Under the pieces are notes generated by a model. It was given only the letters and a program-made list of their open reading frames with translations, was not told the DNA's origin and searched no databases. Of a stretch of DNA of 17,586 nt, positions 1-5,340 are shown piece by piece; positions within the stretch are counted from its first letter, which is position 1, and each line of letters begins with the position of its first letter. The translations under genes were made by a program, and so were the position numbers. The stretch is taken from assembly GCA_023428785.1 (NCBI GenBank), contig JAEYWU010000013.1:1-17586 (forward strand). Reading direction: 5' to 3'. Source of the DNA: Pseudomonadota bacterium (lineage in GTDB: Bacteria; Pseudomonadota; Alphaproteobacteria; Caulobacterales; Caulobacteraceae).

Positions 1-5
1 GGGGC

Positions 6-21
6 CGGCTCCGAAGGCCAG
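6..21 (-). terminator. possible hairpin after the MBL-fold gene
   Basis: Read on the minus strand just after the stop of the metallo-beta-lactamase-fold gene, this segment can fold into a short GC stem with one bulged A around a TTCG tetraloop closed by C-G. TTCG loops are common in transcription terminators. The window ends before any T tract could be seen, so this is only a candidate. Confidence 0.25.
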
Positions 22-31
22 CGGAAATCGA

Positions 32-913
32 TCAGATGGCGTTCAGCGGCAGGCGCAGGAAGCGCTGGCCCGAGGCTTCGGGCGGGGGCAGGGCGCCCGC
101 GCGGATATTGACCTGGAGCGACGGCAGGATGAGGTGCGGGGCCTTGAGGGTGGCGTCGCGCGCCTCGCGCATGGTGACGTAGTCGTCCTCCGAGCGGCCG
201 CCGCCGACATGGATGTTGGAGGCCTTCTGGGCGGCCACGGTCGTCTCCCAGGCGTAGTTGGTGCGGCCCGCCGGCAGATAGTCATGGCCGACGAAGATGC
301 GGGTCTCGTCGGGCAGGGCCAGGAGTCGCTGGATCGAGCGGTACAGGGTCCGCGCATCGCCGCCGGGGAAGTCGCAGCGGGCCGTGCCGTAGTCGGGCAT
401 GAACAGGGTGTCGCCCACGAAGACCGCGTCTCCGATCCGGTAGCTGATGCAGGCGGGGGTGTGGCCGGGGGTGTGCAGAACCTCGACGTCGAGCGAGCCG
501 ATCCGGAAGCGGTCGCCGTCGGCATAGAGGGTGTCGAAGACCAGGCCGTCGGGCGAGACGTCGGTCGCGTCGAACAGAGGTCCGAAGGTCTTCTGCACGG
601 CGGTGATGTTGCGGCCGATGCCGACGGGGGCGCCGGTGCGCTCCTTGATCTCATGGGCGCCGCTCAGGTGGTCGGCGTGGGCGTGGGTCTCAAGCACGCG
701 CTCGAGCGTGAGGCCGCGTTCGCGCACCATCTCGAGCAGGCGCTCGACCGAGGCCGTCGAGGTGCGGGCCGAGGCGGGATCGTAGTCGAGCACCGGGTCG
801 ATCAGGGCGGCTGCGCCCGTGGCGGGGTCGGACACCAGATAGCTGATGGTGTTGGTCGCGGTGTCGAAGACGCCGACGACGTCAGGCGAGGAAGTCGCTT
901 GCGATTGGGTCAT
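32..913 (-). CDS. MBL-fold hydrolase, persulfide dioxygenase-like (Blh/ETHE1 type)
   Basis: A 293-aa metallo-beta-lactamase-fold protein, probably a cytoplasmic enzyme that oxidises glutathione persulfide or a related sulfane sulfur to sulfite. The metal motif THAHADH (H77, H79, D81, H82) is followed by H151 in HTPGHT, D168 in VGDTL and H210 in VGHDY, the full ligand set of the fold. GTARCDFPGGD (about 176-186) resembles the conserved Arg/Asp segment of ETHE1-type persulfide dioxygenases, and the length fits the Blh proteins of bigR operons. The ATG at 911-913 is preceded by AAAGGAG at 7-nt spacing. It is divergent from an ArsR repressor with two sensor-like cysteines and from rhodanese and TauE genes, which supports a sulfur role. 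A generic MBL hydrolase remains possible; the fold is certain and the substrate is inferred. Confidence 0.9.
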   Translation of the reverse strand: MTQSQATSSPDVVGVFDTATNTISYLVSDPATGAAALIDPVLDYDPASARTSTASVERLLEMVRERGLTLERVLETHAHADHLSGAHEIKERTGAPVGIGRNITAVQKTFGPLFDATDVSPDGLVFDTLYADGDRFRIGSLDVEVLHTPGHTPACISYRIGDAVFVGDTLFMPDYGTARCDFPGGDARTLYRSIQRLLALPDETRIFVGHDYLPAGRTNYAWETTVAAQKASNIHVGGGRSEDDYVTMREARDATLKAPHLILPSLQVNIRAGALPPPEASGQRFLRLPLNAI

Positions 914-934
914 GGAGAGGCTCCTTTGCGAACC

Positions 935-962
935 AATATATTAGGACTTGCTAATTTAGCAA
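935..962 (-). promoter_or_regulatory. putative promoter of the MBL-fold gene
   Basis: On the minus strand TTGCTA (962-957) and TATATT (940-935) are separated by 16 nt. The predicted transcript start lies near 928, just ahead of the AAAGGAG ribosome site (921-927), giving a very short leader. The -35 element is one arm of the dyad at 948-962, so a bound repressor would block it. Confidence 0.5.
948..962. promoter_or_regulatory. operator dyad between MBL gene and arsR-type regulator
   Basis: TTGCTAATTTAGCAA is a perfect inverted repeat with 7-bp arms and a 1-nt centre. It lies in an AT-rich island within otherwise very GC-rich DNA. It sits between the divergent persulfide-dioxygenase-like gene and the ArsR-family regulator, where BigR/SqrR-type repressors are known to bind AT-rich imperfect palindromes. 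Binding by the adjacent regulator is inferred. Confidence 0.65.
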
Positions 963-975
963 TACCGCATATATA
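948..975 (+). promoter_or_regulatory. putative promoter of the ArsR-type regulator
   Basis: TTGCTA (948-953) and TATATA (970-975) are 16 nt apart. A start about 7 nt after the -10 would fall at or next to the A of the regulator's ATG (982). The mRNA would then be leaderless, consistent with the absence of a good Shine-Dalgarno sequence. The -35 hexamer is the left arm of the operator dyad. Confidence 0.5.
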
Positions 976-981
976 GGCGAC

Positions 982-1302
982 ATGATCGACGCACAGACCA
1001 TAGACCTGGAAAGCTTGCAGGCCAGCGCCGGAGAGGCCACGGACCTGCTCAAGGCCCTGTCCAATCCGCACCGGCTGCTGGTGCTCTGCCAGCTGGAGGC
1101 CGGCGAGATGCAGGTCGCCCAGCTGCAGGCGGGTTCGGGCCTGTCGCAGTCGGCGCTCTCCCAGCATCTGGCGCGCCTGCGCGAGGACGGCCTGATCGCC
1201 GCCCGCCGCGAGGGTGTCGCCGTCTTCTACCGCATCGCCAATCCGGCGGCCCTGAAGGTCATCGGCGTGCTCGCCGAGATCTACTGCCCGCCCCGTCGCT
1301 AA
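982..1302 (+). CDS. ArsR-family repressor, BigR/SqrR-like persulfide sensor
   Basis: A 106-aa winged-helix regulator of the ArsR/SmtB family. The recognition region GLSQSALSQHLARLREDGL (about 53-71) and the wing ARREGVAVFYRI (about 74-85) are typical. The metal-binding ELCVCDL motif of classical ArsR/SmtB sensors is absent. Instead there are just two cysteines, C36 in the helix after LSNPHRLLVL and C102 near the C terminus. These match the spacing of the two redox cysteines of SqrR and BigR, which form a polysulfide bridge when sulfane sulfur is present. It probably represses itself, the downstream rhodanese and TauE genes, and the divergent MBL gene through the dyad at 948-962. The start at 982 fits the family length. 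The sensing chemistry is inferred from the cysteine pattern and neighbours. Confidence 0.92.
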   Translation: MIDAQTIDLESLQASAGEATDLLKALSNPHRLLVLCQLEAGEMQVAQLQAGSGLSQSALSQHLARLREDGLIAARREGVAVFYRIANPAALKVIGVLAEIYCPPRR

Positions 1303-1316
1303 AGGAGTCCCTCCCC

Positions 1317-1850
1317 ATGACTGCTGTCCTCATTCCCCTGTCGCCCGCCGAGGTTTCGGCCCGCCTGAAGGCCGGCCGGGCCCATCTGGTGGACATCCGC
1401 GAGCCCGACGAGGTCGCCCGCGAGCATATCGCCGGCGCGGCCCGAGCGCCCCTGTCGACCTTCGAGGCCGCCGACCTGAACATCGCCGCGGACCGCGAGG
1501 TCATCTTCATGTGCCGGACCGGCAACCGGACCGGCGCCAACTGCGACCGGCTAGCCGCCCGCGTCGAGGGCGAGGCCTATGTGCTGGAAGGCGGGCTGGA
1601 CGCCTGGAAGAAGGCGGGTCTGGCCACGCGGCTGGATACAAAGGCGCCGCTGGAAATGATGCGTCAGGTCCAGATCGGCGCCGGGTCGCTGATCCTGATC
1701 GGAGCGCTGCTGGGCGTGCTGGTCCATCCCGGCTTCTGGGCCATGGCGGCCTTCGTCGGCGCGGGCCTGCTGACCGCCGGGGTCACAGGCTTCTGCGGCA
1801 TGGCGCGTGTCCTGGCCGTGATGCCCTGGAACCGTCCGGCGAGGGCCTGA
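1317..1850 (+). CDS. membrane-anchored rhodanese with DUF2892 domain (YgaP-like)
   Basis: A 177-aa sulfurtransferase. An N-terminal rhodanese domain (about 7-100) contains the HLVDIREPDE segment and the active-site loop CRTGNRTG, with the catalytic cysteine at C66. A C-terminal DUF2892 pair of transmembrane helices follows (about 115-165, with the GFCGMARVLAVMPWN signature). This order and length match E. coli YgaP (174 aa), a membrane rhodanese that moves sulfane sulfur and has its active site facing the cytoplasm. AAAGGAG overlaps the stop codon of the upstream repressor and sits 9 nt before the ATG, so the two genes are co-transcribed and probably coupled. In this locus it probably accepts or hands on persulfide sulfur. 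A second cysteine (C76) lies shortly after the active-site loop. Confidence 0.93.
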   Translation: MTAVLIPLSPAEVSARLKAGRAHLVDIREPDEVAREHIAGAARAPLSTFEAADLNIAADREVIFMCRTGNRTGANCDRLAARVEGEAYVLEGGLDAWKKAGLATRLDTKAPLEMMRQVQIGAGSLILIGALLGVLVHPGFWAMAAFVGAGLLTAGVTGFCGMARVLAVMPWNRPARA

Positions 1851-1854
1851 TCCG

Positions 1855-2631
1855 ATGGACGCCTCGACCCTGTTTCTCGCCGCCCTCAGCGGGGGCGTGG
1901 TCGCCCTGTTCCTGACGGTGTTCGGCGGGGGCGGGTCGGTCCTGGCTGTGCCGCTCTTGCTCTATGTCGTGGGCGTCGCCGATCCCCATGTGGCGATCGG
2001 CGTCTCGGCGGCGGGCGTGGCCATCAACGCCCTGACGGCCCTGGCCGGACAGGCCCGCGCGGGCAGGGTGAAGTGGCCCTGCGCCACCGTCTTCGCCGTC
2101 TTCGGCGTGGCGGGGGCCTGGGCGGGATCGACCCTGGCCAAGATGATCGACGGCCATGCGCTCTTGCTGGCCTTCGCCGTCGCGATGGCGGCGGTCGGGA
2201 TCGCCATGCTGCGGCCGACGCGTCAGGCGGGCGATCCGACGGTGCATCTGACACCCCGGCTGGCGCCGCGTCTGGCGGTGTCGGGCGCGGGCGTGGGGGC
2301 GGCGTCGGGCTTCTTCGGGATCGGCGGCGGTTTTCTCGTCGTGCCCGGCCTGATGGGCGCGACAGGCATGACGCTGGCCCTGGCCCAGGCGTCCTCACTG
2401 GTCAGCGTGGCGGCCTTCGGCGCGACGACGGCGGTGAACTATTCGCTGTCGGGGCTGGTCGCCTGGCCGCTGGTCTTCGCCATGGCGGTGGGCGGCGCGG
2501 CCGGGACCCTGGCGGGCCTGCCCATCGCGGCCCGGCTGGGCGCCAACGCCGCGATGGGCCGGCGGCTGTTCGCAGGCCTGATCCTGCTGGTCGCCGCCTA
2601 TGTCGCCTTCAAGGCCCTAAGCGGCGCCTAG
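1855..2631 (+). CDS. TauE/SafE-family sulfite/anion exporter
   Basis: A 258-aa polytopic membrane protein of the TauE/SafE family, with about eight helices in two related halves. Each half carries a glycine-rich signature: FGGGGSVLAVP (23-33) and SGFFGIGGGFLVVP (151-164). Family members move sulfite, sulfoacetate or other small sulfur anions out of the cell. Only 4 nt separate it from the rhodanese stop codon. It therefore ends a three-gene operon (repressor, rhodanese, exporter) whose likely purpose is disposal of the sulfite made by the divergent persulfide-dioxygenase-like enzyme. The direction and exact substrate are inferred. Its TAG stop shares the four bases CTAG (2628-2631) with the stop of the convergent peptidase gene, leaving no room for a terminator between them. 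Confidence 0.9.
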   Translation: MDASTLFLAALSGGVVALFLTVFGGGGSVLAVPLLLYVVGVADPHVAIGVSAAGVAINALTALAGQARAGRVKWPCATVFAVFGVAGAWAGSTLAKMIDGHALLLAFAVAMAAVGIAMLRPTRQAGDPTVHLTPRLAPRLAVSGAGVGAASGFFGIGGGFLVVPGLMGATGMTLALAQASSLVSVAAFGATTAVNYSLSGLVAWPLVFAMAVGGAAGTLAGLPIAARLGANAAMGRRLFAGLILLVAAYVAFKALSGA

Positions 2632-4571
2632 TCCCGAACGTACTGGTTCAGGAACTGGAGGTAGGCCTCCTGCGCAGTGATCCGGTTCTCGCGGCGCTGG
2701 AAGCCGTGGCCTTCGTCCGGGAAGATCACATATTCGACCGGCGTGCCGTTGGCGCGGACCGCGGCGACCAGTTCATCGCTTTCGACCTGCAGCACGCGAG
2801 GGTCGTTGGCGCCCTGGACCACGAGAAGCGGCCGCACGATGTTGCCGGCGTGGAACAGCGGCGAGATGGCGCGGTGGCGCTCGGCGTCGGTGGCGGGGTC
2901 GCCCATCTCGTCATAGAGGGCCACGCGCTGGGCGCCCCACCAGGCGGGGATGGATTCCAGCGTCCTGACCCAGTTGGTCACGCCGAAGATGTTGATGCCC
3001 GCCTCGAAGGCCTCCGGATGGAAGGCGAGGGCCGCCGCCGTCATGTAGCCGCCGTAGGAGCCGCCCATGACCGCGACCTGATCGTCGGCCACCCAGTCCT
3101 GATCGCGAAGCCACTGGCCGCCGGCGACGATGTCGCGCAGGTCCGCCTCGCCGTGGGCGCGGTCGTCCATATGGAAGAAGGTCTTGCCGTAGCCGGACGA
3201 GCCCCGGTTGTTGGCCAGAAGCACCGCATAGCCGTGGTTCACCAGATGCTGGATCATGGCCGAATAGCCGCGCCGGCTCTGGCCGCCCGGCCCGCCGTGC
3301 ACGAAGACGACGGCGGGGACGGGCGCGTCGGCGGAAGCGCCGTGCGGGCGATACAGGACGCCCGGGACCATCACCCCGCCCTCGCCCTCGTAGCGGATGA
3401 TGCTGGCCTGGACGAGATTGGCCTCGTCGATCTCGGGGTTCAGGGCGTGGGTCAGGCGCCGGGCCTGACCGGTCGCCAGATCGGCGGTGAAGATGTCGGC
3501 CGGCGAGGTGTCTGAGACCACGGCGAAGGCGATGGCGCTTTCGTCGTCATTGAAGCGGATGCTGGACAGGTCGCCGTTCGGCACGCCGGTCAGGGTGACC
3601 TCGCCGCCGGTGGTGGTGTCGGTGATGGTGACATCGGTCGAGGCGTCGGCGTTCAGGGCGGAGACCTGATAGCGGCCCGACGGGCTGTAGGTGACAAACA
3701 TCACATCCCAGTCGGCCTGGACCAGGGGCGATACCGCGCCGGTCGCCAGATCGCGGCGCCAGGCCTGGCTCCATTCGCCGTGCTCGTCGGTGCCGAAGAT
3801 GAGGGCCGAGCTGTCCGGCGTGAACTCATAGGAGCCATAGGCGATGTTGCCCTCGTGCTCGGTGATCAGCACCGGCTCGCCCGAGCCCTGAAGATCGACC
3901 AGATAGATGTCGCTGTCCGCCGAGGTGTTGGCCTTGTCGATGACGACCCAGCGGCCATCGGGCGAGACCGCCGAGGGGAAGAACTCGCCGGAGTTCTCGA
4001 ACAGGGTGCGGCTCTCGAGCGTCGTCGCGTCATATGCGATGATGTCGAAGGCCTGCGGGTTGCGGGCGTTGGAGGTCAGGTAGAAGGTCGAGCCGTCACC
4101 CGACCAGCCGAGGAAGCCGGCCTTGAGGTTCTCACCGGGCGTCAGGTCGACGACGGAGCCGTCCTCGTTCCTAACATAGACGTGGTTCAGCTCGTTGCCG
4201 CCCTGGTCGGCGGTGAACAGGACCCGCCCGTCATGGGGAAAGTAGCTGACTGCGAAGGTGGCGTCGGCGGTCGAGGTGGTCAGAGCCACGGGATCGCCGC
4301 CCGCCAGAGGCAGGGCGTAGGCGTTGAAGACGCCCGAGCGGTCCGAGGAGATCAGCACATGATCGCCGTCCGGCGAGAAGGCGTAGCCGCCGGCCGAGGA
4401 CATGCCGTAGCTGGTCGTCTCGAAGAACTGGGCGGCTGTGTAGGTGGGAACGGCGGCCGTCACATGGGCGGCGTGGTCCGCGTGGGCGGCATGGCCGTCC
4501 TGGGCCAGGGCCGGGACGGCTGCGATGCCGGTGAGCAGGGCGAAAGCGGATACGAAGACGACTTGGCGCAT
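2628..4571 (-). CDS. secreted S9-family serine peptidase (prolyl oligopeptidase/acylaminoacyl peptidase type)
   Basis: A 647-aa S9 peptidase. I place the start at the ATG of 4569-4571, not at the TTG five codons upstream. GAGGA lies 8 nt before this ATG, and the protein then opens with a classic signal peptide (MRQVVFVSAFALLTGIAAVPALA, cleaved about residue 23 or 24), so it acts in the periplasm or outside. A beta-propeller built from TolB/WD40-like repeats (about 55-385) precedes an alpha/beta hydrolase domain (about 400-647). Catalytic residues are Ser505 in GGSYGGYM, Asp590 in GANDPRV and His622 in DEGHGF, with the oxyanion motif HGGPGG at 425-430. Such enzymes cut small peptides, often after proline or alanine. 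The mature N terminus is histidine-rich (H27, H30, H33, H36). It shares a 4-base stop overlap with the convergent exporter gene. Confidence 0.93.
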   Translation of the reverse strand: MRQVVFVSAFALLTGIAAVPALAQDGHAAHADHAAHVTAAVPTYTAAQFFETTSYGMSSAGGYAFSPDGDHVLISSDRSGVFNAYALPLAGGDPVALTTSTADATFAVSYFPHDGRVLFTADQGGNELNHVYVRNEDGSVVDLTPGENLKAGFLGWSGDGSTFYLTSNARNPQAFDIIAYDATTLESRTLFENSGEFFPSAVSPDGRWVVIDKANTSADSDIYLVDLQGSGEPVLITEHEGNIAYGSYEFTPDSSALIFGTDEHGEWSQAWRRDLATGAVSPLVQADWDVMFVTYSPSGRYQVSALNADASTDVTITDTTTGGEVTLTGVPNGDLSSIRFNDDESAIAFAVVSDTSPADIFTADLATGQARRLTHALNPEIDEANLVQASIIRYEGEGGVMVPGVLYRPHGASADAPVPAVVFVHGGPGGQSRRGYSAMIQHLVNHGYAVLLANNRGSSGYGKTFFHMDDRAHGEADLRDIVAGGQWLRDQDWVADDQVAVMGGSYGGYMTAAALAFHPEAFEAGINIFGVTNWVRTLESIPAWWGAQRVALYDEMGDPATDAERHRAISPLFHAGNIVRPLLVVQGANDPRVLQVESDELVAAVRANGTPVEYVIFPDEGHGFQRRENRITAQEAYLQFLNQYVRD

Positions 4572-4619
4572 GGCGGGTTTCCTCAATCAGCAGCCCTGAA
4601 GGCTTGAGGCCGCAGACAA

Positions 4620-4645
4620 GCATCCGGGATGCAACCTGTCGTCAA
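4620..4645 (-). promoter_or_regulatory. possible promoter region of the S9 peptidase with a dyad
   Basis: On the minus strand a perfect TTGACG -35-like hexamer (4645-4640) precedes a perfect 13-bp dyad GCATCCCGGATGC (4632-4620), which occupies most of the expected spacer. No convincing -10 is visible, so the peptidase may have its own regulated promoter or may read through from the DedA gene. The dyad could also be a short hairpin after DedA. Confidence 0.3.
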
Positions 4646-4649
4646 AAAA

Positions 4650-5333
4650 CTAGGGGCGGAGTTCTCCTGCGGCCCGCACTGCCCGTGCCCGCAGCCAGCC
4701 CCGAGCGAGCAGGACGACGACGATCGTGACCGCCAGGGCCATGACGCCGTATTCGAGGCCGTGCTCATAGCGTTCGAGCCACTGCAGGCCGAGGCCGCCG
4801 AGATAGCCGGGGGCCAGCATGATCGGCACCCAGATGGCGGCAGAGCCGAAGTTGGCCAGCTGGAACTTCAGGTGCGGCATGGCGGTGATGCCGGCGATCA
4901 GGGGCACGAATGCCCGCACCGGGCCCATGAAGCGGCACAGGTAGATCGAGGTCACCCCCCAGCGGCGGAAGAAGAGGCGCGAACGCGCCGCCAGCCGGCG
5001 CTGGTTCCGGAGCAGCGGGCTGCGCCAGGCCGAAGGCCCAAGCTTGCGGCCCAGCCAGTAGGAGACCGCATCGCCCAGGAAGGCGCCGGCGATGCACCAG
5101 ACGACCAGTTCGAGGATGTTGACCGTACCGTCGGCCGCCAGGCCCCCTGCCACCAGCATCAGGGCGGTGGCCGGGAAGAAGGCGCCGATCAGGACCATCG
5201 ACTCGCCGAAGGTGATCAGCCCCAGGATCGGTCCGGCCCAGGCCGAGTTCTCGCGAATGAAGTCGCCGAGGCCTCCGAAGAAGGCCGAGACCGGGGCCCA
5301 GACCTGGGCGAAGAAATCGAGGACTGCGTTCAT
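4650..5333 (-). CDS. DedA-family membrane protein (VTT domain)
   Basis: A 227-aa DedA protein. The open frame extends further upstream, but that part lies antisense inside the PBP1A gene and is low-complexity. The ATG at 5331-5333 has AGGA 5 nt before it, overlapping the PBP1A stop, and gives a normal DedA length. Visible motifs are GESMVLIGAFFPATALMLVAG (about 43-63), GAFLGDAVSYWLGRKLG (about 83-99), and the arginine motif CRFMGPVRAFVPLIAGITAM (133-152) followed by FQLANFGSAAIW (157-168). DedA proteins are inner-membrane transporters; some recycle undecaprenyl phosphate across the membrane, others affect membrane potential or lipid distribution. Placement directly after a peptidoglycan synthase makes the undecaprenyl-phosphate role attractive here, but that is inference. 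Six TTs follow its stop on the coding strand without a strong stem. Confidence 0.92.
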   Translation of the reverse strand: MNAVLDFFAQVWAPVSAFFGGLGDFIRENSAWAGPILGLITFGESMVLIGAFFPATALMLVAGGLAADGTVNILELVVWCIAGAFLGDAVSYWLGRKLGPSAWRSPLLRNQRRLAARSRLFFRRWGVTSIYLCRFMGPVRAFVPLIAGITAMPHLKFQLANFGSAAIWVPIMLAPGYLGGLGLQWLERYEHGLEYGVMALAVTIVVVLLARGWLRARAVRAAGELRP

Positions 5334-5340
5334 GCCGGTC

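Noticed and set aside
134..976. Long plus-strand open frame opposite the MBL gene
   Set aside because: Antisense to a gene with full catalytic motifs; the translation is low-complexity Gly/Ala/Val/Arg/Asp text typical of the reverse of GC-rich coding DNA.
2073..3515. Plus-strand frame running through the exporter end into the peptidase gene
   Set aside because: It crosses two well-supported genes in other frames and lacks any motif.
4572..4586. TTG start five codons upstream for the S9 peptidase
   Set aside because: The ATG at 4571 has GAGGA at 8-nt spacing and gives a standard signal peptide; the upstream TTG adds residues that overlap that ribosome site.
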